Positions 17,542 to 26,736 of a stretch of 64,000 nt of DNA are shown here, one piece after another. How positions within the stretch are numbered: position 1 is the stretch's first letter; the number at the start of each line of letters is the position of its first letter. A program made the translations under genes and the position numbers. Below the pieces are notes generated by a model. It searched no databases and was not told the origin of the DNA. It was given only the letters and a program-made list of their open reading frames with translations. Source of the DNA: Stygiobacter sp. RIFOXYC2_FULL_38_25 (GTDB lineage: Bacteria > Bacteroidota > Ignavibacteria > Ignavibacteriales > Melioribacteraceae); assembly GCA_001803165.1 (NCBI GenBank), contig MHAZ01000021.1, positions 671,009 to 735,008 of the forward strand, in the 5' to 3' direction.

Positions 17542-18752
17542 GTAAGTTGATTCAAGCTTTTTATTATTACGCCGGAAATATATTCGAGATCTGATTTATC
17601 AAGCGAGGCGTACATTGGAATGGAAATTTCCCGCTCGTAAAATTTTTCAGCAATTGGAAAATCGCCCGGCTTAAATCCGAAATGCTTTCTGTAAAATGGC
17701 TGAAGATGAACCGGAACATAATGAACCTGACCGAGTATGCGGTTGGATTTAAGTCTAGCAAAGTAATCTTTCTTTGAGGCACCAATCTCATCAAAATTTA
17801 TTTGAAGCGGATAAAGATGATATGCATGTTTAACATTTGCGACAACTTTTGGAGTTATTACTCTATTGTCACTACCCAAAACTTCATCGTAATACTTTGC
17901 AACGAGTCTTCTTTTTTCAAGGAAGGAATCCAGCTTGGCAAGCTGAGTAATTCCAAGCGCGCACTGAAAATCCGTTATGCGGTAGTTGAAACCAACTTCA
18001 TGCATTTCGTAATACCATGGACCATCATTCTTTTCTAAAACAGATTCGTCTTTTGTCATTCCGTGTGTGCGCAAGGTTCTTACACGTTTATCAAATTCAG
18101 AATTGTTGGAGAGTATCGCTCCACCCTCGCCGGTTGTCAAATGCTTCACAGGATGAAAACTCATATTGACGGCATCAGCAAACTTTGGCGCGTATTGTAT
18201 GTCGTTATCATAAGTTGCGCCCGGCGCGTGGCAAAAATCATTTACTAATTGGAAACCATATTTGTCTTGCAAATTTTTCAATGCTTTCCAGTCACACGGA
18301 TGCCCGGCGTAATCAACAGCTACAACAGCTTTAATATTTTTATTTTTTGCAGAATACTCTTTTAACTTTGCTTCAAGTTTGTTTGGATCAAGAGTGTAAG
18401 TTGCTTCATCAATATCTACAAAGTCCGGTGTAGCTCCGGCGTAAACAGCACAGTTTGCACTTGCGAGAAAAGTAATTGGAGAAGTAATTATTATATCATC
18501 TTTTTCCCAATTTAGACCAAGAGCAATTAAATGCAAGCCGGCAGTTCCATTTGCAACTGCGCACGCGTTTTTGCTTCCAAATTTTTCTGCAAGCGCACTC
18601 TCAAATTTTTGGACAGAAGGACCTTGTGTAAGCCAATCGCCTTTTAATGTTTCAACAACCGCATCTATATCGTCCTGTTCAATTAACTGCTTTCCGTATG
18701 AATACAGTTTGGTTGTTGGCGATTGGTTATTTGTGCTTAGTTTTGAATTCAT
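17538..18752 (-). CDS. pseC: UDP-4-amino-4,6-dideoxy-N-acetyl-beta-L-altrosamine transaminase
   Basis: 404 aa DegT/DnrJ/EryC1-family PLP aminotransferase that aminates C4 of the PseB product. The PLP Lys lies in NMSFHPVKHLTTGEGG, the form typical of PseC. Other blocks are 'CAVANGTAGLHLIALGLNWEKDD', 'ITSPITFLASANCAVYAGATPDFVDID' and 'VNDFCHAPGATY'. The first ~17 residues (MNSKLSTNNQSPTTK) look like translated dispersed repeat DNA rather than conserved enzyme. The catalytic domain begins near YSYGKQLIEQDDI. It is followed by pseG with a 4-bp overlap and lies 83 bp downstream of pseB. Confidence 0.93.
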   Translation of the reverse strand: MNSKLSTNNQSPTTKLYSYGKQLIEQDDIDAVVETLKGDWLTQGPSVQKFESALAEKFGSKNACAVANGTAGLHLIALGLNWEKDDIIITSPITFLASANCAVYAGATPDFVDIDEATYTLDPNKLEAKLKEYSAKNKNIKAVVAVDYAGHPCDWKALKNLQDKYGFQLVNDFCHAPGATYDNDIQYAPKFADAVNMSFHPVKHLTTGEGGAILSNNSEFDKRVRTLRTHGMTKDESVLEKNDGPWYYEMHEVGFNYRITDFQCALGITQLAKLDSFLEKRRLVAKYYDEVLGSDNRVITPKVVANVKHAYHLYPLQINFDEIGASKKDYFARLKSNRILGQVHYVPVHLQPFYRKHFGFKPGDFPIAEKFYEREISIPMYASLDKSDLEYISGVIIKSLNQLT

Positions 18753-18835
18753 ACCATCTAATTTTCTTAAAAGATTTTTTACCTATTAAAACAACAAACC
18801 GGGGTTTCATAAATCAAACCCGCTAATGCCAAACT

Positions 18836-19861
18836 CTAATCGCCATATATTTCTGATGCGCCGTCAACATTTGCTTTAATCATTTCACGGATTTCATCAA
18901 CAGTTAAAAACTTCTCGTTACCGCCGCTGTTATAACTAAAACCATATTGACAGAACTTTCCGGCTTTTGCGCCGCTTTCCGCTCTAAATTTTTCAATATC
19001 CCAAATTTGAGTAGATGGAAGAATCACATAATAGTCGTCAAATTCAATTGTGTTGATAGAATCTGTTTCGGTTATCATTTCTTCATGCAACTTTTCGCCG
19101 GGACGAATACCTACGTTTTCGAGTTTCGCATCCGGGGCAATTGCTTTAGCTAGATCAAGAATATTGTAAGAAGGAATTTTGGGAACGAATAATTCGCCGC
19201 CCCACATTCTTTGGAAAGCAGCGAGAACAAAATCAACGCCTTCTTGCAAAGTAATATTGAAGCGTGTCATCCGTTCATCTGTAATTGGAAGAACACCCGA
19301 TTTTTTCTTATCCAGAAAAAAAGGAATAACTGAGCCGCGGCTTCCCATTACATTACCATAACGAACAACAGAGAATCTTATATCGTGTGTGCCGCGGTAA
19401 TTGTTAGCCGCAACAAAAAGTTTATCGCTGGTTAGTTTGGTTGCGCCGTAAAGATTAATTGGCGCGGCAGCTTTATCTGTACTAAGTGCAATTACTTTTT
19501 TTACGCCAGATTCAAAGCAAGCGTCAATCACGTTTTGTCCGCCAATAACGTTGGTCTTAACTGCCTCAAAAGGATTATACTCTGCTGCGGGAACTTGTTT
19601 CAGCGCGGCGGCGTGAACCACATAATCAACTTCGGTCATAGCGCGTATTAATCTTTCTTTATCGCGAACATCGCCAATAAAATAGCGCATCAAAACGCCT
19701 TCTTTTCTGAAGCGCGGATTTTGCTGCATCTCATACTGCTTCAACTCATCGCGGCTGTAAATAATTATTTTCTTTGGCGAAAACCGGCTCAGAACAGTTT
19801 CAATAAATTTCTTGCCGAACGAACCCGTTCCGCCGGTAATTAATATAGTTTTGCCGTCCAT
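18836..19861 (-). CDS. pseB: UDP-N-acetylglucosamine 4,6-dehydratase (inverting)
   Basis: 341 aa extended SDR, the first enzyme of pseudaminic acid synthesis. Visible features are the NAD-binding TGGTGSFG at residues ~9-16, 'YSRDELKQYEMQQ', the catalytic STDKAA (Asp-Lys pair) and YGATK (Tyr-x3-Lys) with the 'YGATKLTSDKLF' context typical of PseB/FlaA1, and 'RYGNVMGSRGSVIPFF'. A strong GAGGAACT ribosome binding site precedes the ATG. It heads the pse genes on the minus strand, following a 65-bp gap after the glycosyltransferase group. Confidence 0.96.
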   Translation of the reverse strand: MDGKTILITGGTGSFGKKFIETVLSRFSPKKIIIYSRDELKQYEMQQNPRFRKEGVLMRYFIGDVRDKERLIRAMTEVDYVVHAAALKQVPAAEYNPFEAVKTNVIGGQNVIDACFESGVKKVIALSTDKAAAPINLYGATKLTSDKLFVAANNYRGTHDIRFSVVRYGNVMGSRGSVIPFFLDKKKSGVLPITDERMTRFNITLQEGVDFVLAAFQRMWGGELFVPKIPSYNILDLAKAIAPDAKLENVGIRPGEKLHEEMITETDSINTIEFDDYYVILPSTQIWDIEKFRAESGAKAGKFCQYGFSYNSGGNEKFLTVDEIREMIKANVDGASEIYGD

Positions 19862-19926
19862 AGTTCCTCTTCAATAAGTAAACAAATTTAGGAAAATTAT
19901 TGGTCTGATAAACGCGCTTAAAGAGG

Positions 19927-21309
19927 CTATTTGTAAGCGTTAAACAGAGTTCCGTCTTCGAATTTTTGCTCAATTCCGTGTTTGGAATAGAACGCCTCAA
20001 AGGAGGGGAGATAACTTGCATAAAGCTTGTGAAGCTTTTCCATCTTATAATTTTCAAAAACCCAAAGATGTTTCTTTAGCTTATACAATTTGGAAAAAAC
20101 TTTGCGGTTGTAGAATGGGGCGGCGATTCTTATTAATGCATATACAAGCCAATGCCAGAAATGAATTTTGAATTTTGGATTTTGAACTTTGGATTTGGCA
20201 ACAGTCTGTGCAAAGTATTTTGATGCCCGGATGTGGTTAAATCCATCGCCAAAGCCGATGATGTTTTTTATGAGTTCTTTGCGCTGGGTTTCTTTTTCGG
20301 AATTATGGAAGCAATCAATTTTTCCGTTTGAATAAAACTCGTCTATCATAGTCTGTAATTCTTGATAGGATTTTGCGAGCGGTGAACCTTTGTAAAGTAA
20401 ATCACGGTTAAAATCGGGTTCCGGATTAATAAATATTGTTTGCTTGTTCATTAACCAACTTTCCAGCGCAGTTGTGGATTCGAAGCAAGTCCACAAATCG
20501 GAAACACTAATCAGATCGTGAATAGATTCTTCGGAACATAAGTAAAGAACGTTCTCGTAAACGGCAAGTTCGCTCATTTCATTCTTAACCGGTTCCGGTC
20601 GTTCCGGCGCATTTTCTTGAGGATGCTGCTTCAACACAAAAAGTGTATCGGGATTGTTTTCAATTGCGACGCGAAGAATATCTCTAACCAAGCAGCGCTG
20701 CTCTTCAATCCATTTTAATTTGCTCTCATCGCCACGCGCCCAAAACAATATTTCATCTCTGCCGCGCGGATGATTTAATTTGCCAAATGCCCAGCCGGCG
20801 TAGCCAATAACTTTTTTGTAATTAAGCTTGTTGTACTTCTTTAGAAATTCAGCCCGGTCTAAAAATTTATAAATTGTATAGCGGTCGAATCCAACACCGC
20901 CGGTAACAACAATTTTGCCAGCAGATTCAGGTTCTTTAGTTTTTAGAAATTCAGCCGTTCTTTCGCTCCAGCAGCAAACAAAATCCTGGTAGAATTTTCT
21001 ATCCCTGTTGAAACCCCAATAATCGAATGAGCCGTCAGTTCTAAAATTTCCTTCTGATATTAGGGCGAATAGAGGAATGTTTTCCTCGTGAACGATTTTG
21101 GAAATTTCAAAGTAGAGATTGCTGCCTATAGTATTAGCTTGTAAAATAACATCCGGCTTAATGCGGTAGATTTGATGGATATCTATGTTCAGAGAGTGGA
21201 AGAATTCACAATTAAGAAATCGTTCCGCGAAATAGCGGATAGGTAGAAGCATCTCTACGTCGCGTCCAACTGCATCATCTGTAAAGCAAAGCACTTTTGT
21301 TCTTTTCAT
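19927..21309 (-). CDS. GT-B-like surface carbohydrate biosynthesis protein
   Basis: 460 aa. The protein has a two-domain GT-B-like pattern: an N-terminal half with 'IHQIYRIKPDVILQANTIGS' and a C-terminal half with 'TLFVLKQHPQENAPE', 'CSEESIHDLISVSDLWTCFESTTALESWLMNKQTIFINPE'. This resembles CDP-glycerol:glycerophosphotransferase and surface carbohydrate biosynthesis proteins. No membrane helices are evident. Near residue 375 the segment SKVQNPKFKI looks like translated repeat DNA (see findings). It overlaps the upstream GT4 by 4 bp. Donor and acceptor are unknown. Confidence 0.65.
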   Translation of the reverse strand: MKRTKVLCFTDDAVGRDVEMLLPIRYFAERFLNCEFFHSLNIDIHQIYRIKPDVILQANTIGSNLYFEISKIVHEENIPLFALISEGNFRTDGSFDYWGFNRDRKFYQDFVCCWSERTAEFLKTKEPESAGKIVVTGGVGFDRYTIYKFLDRAEFLKKYNKLNYKKVIGYAGWAFGKLNHPRGRDEILFWARGDESKLKWIEEQRCLVRDILRVAIENNPDTLFVLKQHPQENAPERPEPVKNEMSELAVYENVLYLCSEESIHDLISVSDLWTCFESTTALESWLMNKQTIFINPEPDFNRDLLYKGSPLAKSYQELQTMIDEFYSNGKIDCFHNSEKETQRKELIKNIIGFGDGFNHIRASKYFAQTVAKSKVQNPKFKIHFWHWLVYALIRIAAPFYNRKVFSKLYKLKKHLWVFENYKMEKLHKLYASYLPSFEAFYSKHGIEQKFEDGTLFNAYK

Positions 21310-22604
21310 GGCTTCACTATCAGATCCAAATAACCGGCAAGTTTCTTTGTTAAATTTCTATTCGTGTATTGGGAAATATCAGTTTGGTTCGCCTCAAGCT
21401 TTCCTTGTTTGAATTTGCCGTAAAGCTCTTTCACAGTTTTGATTGTATTGTCCAAATCATCGAAGTCACATGTGTATCCGGCATTAACTCCATGAACAAT
21501 TTTTGATGCGTCGCTTTCTTCCGGTCCGATTACCAATGTTGGTCTGCGCGAAGCAAGATACTCAAACAATTTTCCGGGCAGCCTTCCGTTAACATTGGGC
21601 ATATCATTCAATATTAACAAAAGAACTTGAGAGCGGTGCATTCGTTCTAATGATTCTTTGCGGCTAAGATGATTGAATTGAACCAAATTGTTTTTCAGTC
21701 CGAGAGATTCAATTTCTTTAATGATTGCATGACCGATAAATCCGGCGAGTTCAATTTCCAAATCGTTTGCGAATTGAGAATCCTCTTTCGCAAGGATTGA
21801 TAACGCTTTCCAAAGTGTTTTGGCGTTTCTATCCGGTCCAAGGCTTCCGTAATGACTCAAAGTAAATTTCGAAGAGAGCTCAACTTTGATATCTTTGAAA
21901 TCATCTTCATCGTAACCCCAAACAATTACGGCAACATCTTTCGCGCCGATTGATTCAAGATCATGCTTCCATGTGTTGCTGCAGATTGTAACTTTATCGG
22001 CATTCTTAAAAACGCGCTGTTCCATTGCTTTGTGAATCTTCATCGAAATTGGATTTAGCATAAGCTGCGGGAAGTAATCAACTTGCGTCCACGGATCTTG
22101 AAAATCCGCATGCCATGGAATTCCTAACTTCTTTTTCACACTGTAGGCAATCATATGATTTGACTGCGGTGGTCCGTTGGTGAACAAAACATCAACGTGA
22201 TTCTCTTGCAAATATTTGGTAAGATGATTTACGCTTGGGCGAATCCAGAACTTGCGTGCATCCGGAATGAAAATGTTTCCGCGAATCCAGATACCTAATT
22301 TATGCGCGAGTGTTGGTTTGTCTTCCTCAAGAAAAACATTGTGAATACGTTCTTCTTTTTTCTTTCCGGTAATTAGTTTGAAAAGATTAAAAGGTTCCCA
22401 AATTTTTGTTCTGATTACAACGGCATCTTTTGGAACATCCTTAAAATTTCCTTCATCAAGAGCCGGATATTCCGCACCATCGGCTGTGTGAATTACCGGG
22501 TCCCAGCCAAACTCACGCAAATATTTTGCGAACTTGAGGCAGCGGTGAACACCAATTCCTCCAGCCGGGGGCCAATAATATGATATAATCAAAACTTTTT
22601 TCAT
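21306..22604 (-). CDS. Family 4 glycosyltransferase (GT-B)
   Basis: 432 aa. The N-terminus is 'ISYYWPPAGGIGVHRCLKFAKYLREFGWDP', a glycine-rich GT-B start seen in GT4 enzymes. The C-terminal donor domain has 'SHYGSLGPDRNAKTLWKAL', 'VQFNHLSRKESLERMHRSQVLLLI' and 'LPGKLFEYLASRRPTLVIGP', with the acidic residue of the EYLA motif. It is soluble or peripheral. It has 4-bp overlaps with both the flippase gene upstream and the GT-B-like gene downstream, so it is part of one operon. Confidence 0.88.
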   Translation of the reverse strand: MKKVLIISYYWPPAGGIGVHRCLKFAKYLREFGWDPVIHTADGAEYPALDEGNFKDVPKDAVVIRTKIWEPFNLFKLITGKKKEERIHNVFLEEDKPTLAHKLGIWIRGNIFIPDARKFWIRPSVNHLTKYLQENHVDVLFTNGPPQSNHMIAYSVKKKLGIPWHADFQDPWTQVDYFPQLMLNPISMKIHKAMEQRVFKNADKVTICSNTWKHDLESIGAKDVAVIVWGYDEDDFKDIKVELSSKFTLSHYGSLGPDRNAKTLWKALSILAKEDSQFANDLEIELAGFIGHAIIKEIESLGLKNNLVQFNHLSRKESLERMHRSQVLLLILNDMPNVNGRLPGKLFEYLASRRPTLVIGPEESDASKIVHGVNAGYTCDFDDLDNTIKTVKELYGKFKQGKLEANQTDISQYTNRNLTKKLAGYLDLIVKP

Positions 22605-24121
22605 TCGTCTATTCCGCCATAGGCGGATTCTATTTCAGATTTCTTTGCGCCTTGAAACAATCCTTTTATAAACTCTAATAATTTTTTCGGATTAAGTAAA
22701 ATCTCCAGCTCGGCTTTTTCATAAAACTTGAATACAAACAATACTATGGGGAAAAGGGCAGTAATAAATAACTTCAAGATCATATTGCCAATGCTAATAG
22801 CGGGGAGTAAATAAACAACACAAGCCATTAGCGAGCCTACAATAATCATCAATGCAAGTTTAGCATTCTCGTAAGGAATTTTGAAATGCCGATTCGATAT
22901 AAGTTGCGAAACGTAGTAGAAGAGAATGAACGAGATTAGTGTATTAGCTGCGGCGGCAATTATTCCGTACACCGGAATAAAAATAAAATTCAAAATTATG
23001 TTTAATGCCGCAGCAGAAATAGTAATCCATGCAATGTATTTCGTATTCTTGGTGAGAAGCATTCCAATCTGGGCTGTTAAGCGCATTCCGCTGAAAACAT
23101 AAGAAAGCAGAATTACCGGAATAACGAGAAATGTGCTGTCGTAATTTCCTTTACCGGCAAATACGCGTACAATCTCCGGACTGAACAGGGAAAGAAAAAT
23201 AAATCCCCAGACAAACATGAAAGATGAGTAAGTCATTAGCTTGCTGTAGAAGCGCTTATCATCCGGTTGACCAAAATATTTATATGCAATCGGCATTAGG
23301 CTGAGACTGAATGGAAGTATCAAAAACATATTCAGCACACCGGCAACACGATACCCCAGACCGTAAATACCAACATACTTTGCGCCAAGCAAAAGTTTAA
23401 TGATGTAACGGTCGCTAAGATTAAGAAGCATAAAACCAAGCGAGCTAAACACAAGCGGAAAACCAAACTTAAACGCCACGGAAAGAATTTCTTTACTGAA
23501 CTTGGTTTGCATTTGCGGAATGACTTTAACCAATAAGATTACAATAACAAGTATCTCCGCCAAGGCGAAGCTGTATAATCCGCCAATAATTCCCCGTTGC
23601 ATGTAACCAACAAAATAAATTGTGAAGCCTGTGATAAGAAGAACTCTAATAACGCTTACAACAGTATAATATTTGGCTTCTTCTTCAGCTCTGATTTTAG
23701 CAAAGAAAAGACTGTTCATTACGCGAAGCAAAATGATGTAAGCGGAAATTCGTATGTAGTCGCTTTGTACTAATGAACCGCTAAAAAGTACGGGATAGAA
23801 ATTAGTTATGGCTTCAGTAATAATTACGAGAAGTGATGCAAAAAGCAAAATAGAAATGGTAAGCGTGTAAAGTGTGGAGGCTTTTTGAACTTTGTATTCT
23901 TCCGAATTATTCAGAAACACAATTGCGCTTGCTTGACCCAGAATTACAATCTCGGCAAGGATTTGAATTGTGGTGTCAAACAAATCCCAAACGCCAAACG
24001 AGGCGACAGAAAGATTGTGCAAATATATCGGGAGAAGAATTACTCCGACAGCTTTTGCCGCAACATTGCTTAAGCTATAAATAAATGATTGCTGGATGGT
24101 TGTCTTTAATCGTGCAAGCAT
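22601..24121 (-). CDS. Wzx-like lipid-linked oligosaccharide flippase
   Basis: 506 aa with about 12-14 predicted membrane helices distributed along its length and an N-terminal 'FIYSLSNVAAKAVGVILLPIYLHNLSVASFGVW'. This is the standard opening of polysaccharide biosynthesis/MVF (Wzx-type) flippases. It would move undecaprenyl-linked oligosaccharide across the inner membrane. It begins directly after the YfhO-like gene stop and overlaps the next GT4 by 4 bp. The substrate is presumably the glycan built by this locus (inference). Confidence 0.88.
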   Translation of the reverse strand: MLARLKTTIQQSFIYSLSNVAAKAVGVILLPIYLHNLSVASFGVWDLFDTTIQILAEIVILGQASAIVFLNNSEEYKVQKASTLYTLTISILLFASLLVIITEAITNFYPVLFSGSLVQSDYIRISAYIILLRVMNSLFFAKIRAEEEAKYYTVVSVIRVLLITGFTIYFVGYMQRGIIGGLYSFALAEILVIVILLVKVIPQMQTKFSKEILSVAFKFGFPLVFSSLGFMLLNLSDRYIIKLLLGAKYVGIYGLGYRVAGVLNMFLILPFSLSLMPIAYKYFGQPDDKRFYSKLMTYSSFMFVWGFIFLSLFSPEIVRVFAGKGNYDSTFLVIPVILLSYVFSGMRLTAQIGMLLTKNTKYIAWITISAAALNIILNFIFIPVYGIIAAAANTLISFILFYYVSQLISNRHFKIPYENAKLALMIIVGSLMACVVYLLPAISIGNMILKLFITALFPIVLFVFKFYEKAELEILLNPKKLLEFIKGLFQGAKKSEIESAYGGIDE

Positions 24122-26662
24122 TTATTTGGTTTCCGTGTTCCCTTTCTTTCTGGAAAGGAAGAAGACAAACCCGATTCCTCCAAACAGAGCAATGTTCAAA
24201 ATGAGCGATAAATACTTTCCGAAAGAAAATCCTTTTGGTTCGTAAACAAATTCAACTTTGTGCTTGCCTTGCGGAACAACAATTCCTGTAAAGCCGTGAT
24301 TGACCTTATAAGTTTTAGTTTCGGTTCCGTCAACAAACGCTTTCCAACCCGGAAGAAATGTTGAGCCAAAGAATAAGAAGTTATTTGATTTGGCTTCAAC
24401 TTCAGCGGTAACGTGTTCATCCTTATATTCAACAATTTTTGATGTTGATGTAGAATCAGCTTTGTCAAATTTGAAATCGAGTGTTTCAACAAATGCTAAC
24501 TTCTTTGGATCGAAAGAATCATCTTTAATAGCGTTTAGAATATTCTTGGCTGATTTCTGCTCTACGTTTTCTACAAAATAAATTCTCGGAAGCGCGTTAT
24601 CATTTCTGTAAACAATTTCTTTTTCGGCTTGCTGCACCGCAGTGAAACCGGCAGCACCAAATGGCTGATCAACAACTACATACTTAACTCCAAGCATACG
24701 CCACAAAGTCATGTTGACCGGACCAACAACATCCATAATATCCTGGTAACTTCTCGGCTTAACTGCCGAGTAGCCGTAAAAATCTTCTTGAAGGAAATAA
24801 ACATTAAGATTAGCGTTGTTGCCAAGCGAGCCCATTCCTTCACGCTTCATATTGATTATGCGGAACGGCTCTTTTTCATTTTGCTGCTTGATAGTTGAAA
24901 TATATTGCGGCTCAATAAACAATTGATCCGACTGAGCTTTATCAATATAGCTGGAACCGCGAGAGCTGATTCTGAACAAATCGAATAACGTGAAAACCAC
25001 AAGCGCAGCAACTAATAATTCCTTATTGATTTTTGAAGCAGCGTAAGCGTAACTAATTCCAAAAGTAAGAGCCAGCAAAGCGAGTGCAATCTGAAAATCA
25101 CCTTTGAACATATCGCTTATGTACGGATTGAGCGCTGTAAACATTTGCGCCATCTGCTGTCCTTGCGGCGATTGTCCGAGTCCCGAAGTGTAGGCGTTAA
25201 TTCTATCAGTCATCAAACCGCTAACACTTCCGCCAAGAATTAGTGAGAGAACAAATAATCCGGCAAACGCAATTGCGGAAATTTTCAAAACTTTTTCTAT
25301 CGTAGCGTTTTTTTCTTTGCGAAGTGAAATAATTTTCATCACTCCAAATCCGGCGAGAATAGGAAAGATAAGTTGCAAGAGATGAAGAATCATCGAAGGC
25401 GCCCGGAAGTTATCAAACTGTGGAAGGTTGTAATAAAAGAGATTGTAAACAAGCGGAAAGTTTTTGCCGAAAGACATCAGTATGAATAGAACCACTAAGA
25501 TTGCGAAGAATTGAATTTTTGGTTCTCTCCATCTAGTGAATAGAGCAAAGAGTCCAAGGGCGAGAACGATTACACCCATATACTGAGCGGTATCAACACG
25601 TTCCATTTGTCCAAAGTAAGTGTTCACTTCAACTTCTTGATTTTGCGTTAGCTCTCCTTTGTAAACCGAGTTGCCAAATCCAAAGTAAGATGGAATAACA
25701 AACGTTGTTAATTCTCCGGGCGAGAAGGACCAGCCCGTTGCGTATTCGTAAGAATTATTAATTGTTGCAGAGCCGGTGTTTTGTGTTTCGGTTATGCTTT
25801 TTGTTCCGCGTGTTGAGTAAGGTTTGTATTCCAAAATTTGTGAGTAAGTATCGAAAGACATCATTAACGCTATAATTCCGGCAACCGCAGTGATGCCGAT
25901 TGATTTGAGCAGCTGCTTTTGTAAAAATTTATCTTTAACTGCGAATGCACGAATAAAGAAATAAATGAAATAGATTGCCGCAGCGAGAGCAAAGTAGAAA
26001 ACAATTTGCACGTGAGCACCAAGTACCAGCAAATGCATTCCTAATACGAAAAGTAAAACATCGAGCAGTTTTATTTCCCTTTGGAATTTAAAGAGCATCA
26101 TCAGAATGAATGGCAAGACAGCAAGACTCATCAGCTTTGTAATGTGACCGATATAAAAAAGCATAGTAATGCCCGTACTGAAAACGGTAGCGGCGGCAAC
26201 AAGAAAACTCAAGCCCCGTCCGGCACCAAAACTTCTCATAAAGAAAAAAGTTGTTAGAGATAGAACAACAAAACTAAAAGTGTAAATAGCGTTATAATCT
26301 GTGAAAGCGGCAGAATAAAGTTTGGAGGTGTAGGAATAAGCGGCGGCGGTTAAATCAAACATACGCGGCGCGGCTGAAGTAACAACAGCGGGCATTCCGC
26401 AGAAGATGTGTGGATTCCAAAGCGAGTAAGTATCGCGGGCTTTATCGGAATACTCGCGTAAACTTTTTACTTGAATTAAATCGCCGGCGGAAGTTGTTTT
26501 ATCGCCAAACATAACAGGGGAGAAGAAGATTAGGATTAAGATTAAGAGCAAGAGCAGAAGCGCGGGTGTTTGAAATTTTTCCGGGATTGATTTGCTTAGC
26601 GAGAAGCCAATTTCGCTTGATTTAGATTGCGTTGCAGAAACTTTCTTTTGCTGCTTTGCCAT
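24122..26662 (-). CDS. YfhO-family polytopic membrane protein (GT-C-like)
   Basis: 846 aa. About a dozen membrane helices occupy residues ~30-560 and one near the C-terminus, with a soluble beta-rich domain (~600-815: 'EPFRIINMKREGMGS...FLFFGSTFLPGWKAFVDGTE'). The pattern fits the YfhO family, large GT-C-like proteins linked to surface glycan or lipoteichoic acid glycosylation. The CGGAGTATAA-ATG start is well supported. It is directly followed by the flippase gene. The specific reaction is unknown. Confidence 0.82.
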   Translation of the reverse strand: MAKQQKKVSATQSKSSEIGFSLSKSIPEKFQTPALLLLLLILILIFFSPVMFGDKTTSAGDLIQVKSLREYSDKARDTYSLWNPHIFCGMPAVVTSAAPRMFDLTAAAYSYTSKLYSAAFTDYNAIYTFSFVVLSLTTFFFMRSFGAGRGLSFLVAAATVFSTGITMLFYIGHITKLMSLAVLPFILMMLFKFQREIKLLDVLLFVLGMHLLVLGAHVQIVFYFALAAAIYFIYFFIRAFAVKDKFLQKQLLKSIGITAVAGIIALMMSFDTYSQILEYKPYSTRGTKSITETQNTGSATINNSYEYATGWSFSPGELTTFVIPSYFGFGNSVYKGELTQNQEVEVNTYFGQMERVDTAQYMGVIVLALGLFALFTRWREPKIQFFAILVVLFILMSFGKNFPLVYNLFYYNLPQFDNFRAPSMILHLLQLIFPILAGFGVMKIISLRKEKNATIEKVLKISAIAFAGLFVLSLILGGSVSGLMTDRINAYTSGLGQSPQGQQMAQMFTALNPYISDMFKGDFQIALALLALTFGISYAYAASKINKELLVAALVVFTLFDLFRISSRGSSYIDKAQSDQLFIEPQYISTIKQQNEKEPFRIINMKREGMGSLGNNANLNVYFLQEDFYGYSAVKPRSYQDIMDVVGPVNMTLWRMLGVKYVVVDQPFGAAGFTAVQQAEKEIVYRNDNALPRIYFVENVEQKSAKNILNAIKDDSFDPKKLAFVETLDFKFDKADSTSTSKIVEYKDEHVTAEVEAKSNNFLFFGSTFLPGWKAFVDGTETKTYKVNHGFTGIVVPQGKHKVEFVYEPKGFSFGKYLSLILNIALFGGIGFVFFLSRKKGNTETK

Positions 26663-26671
26663 TTATACTCC

Positions 26672-26735
26672 GTTTTTCTTTGCGACTTTTCATCCTTGCG
26701 AAAGAAGATTTCTCGCTAAGACGCAAAGGCGCTAA
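26672..26735. repeat. TTTGCG-type dispersed repeat in intergenic gap
   Basis: The 74-bp gap between the YfhO-like gene and the GT4 gene is filled by the degenerate repeat units CTTTGCG, CTTGCG, CTCGCT and ACGCAAAGGCGC in both orientations. A related array occurs inside the 5' end of the TolC gene at 43834-43877. This looks like a dispersed simple repeat family rather than a regulatory element. Confidence 0.5.
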
Positions 26736-26736
26736 A

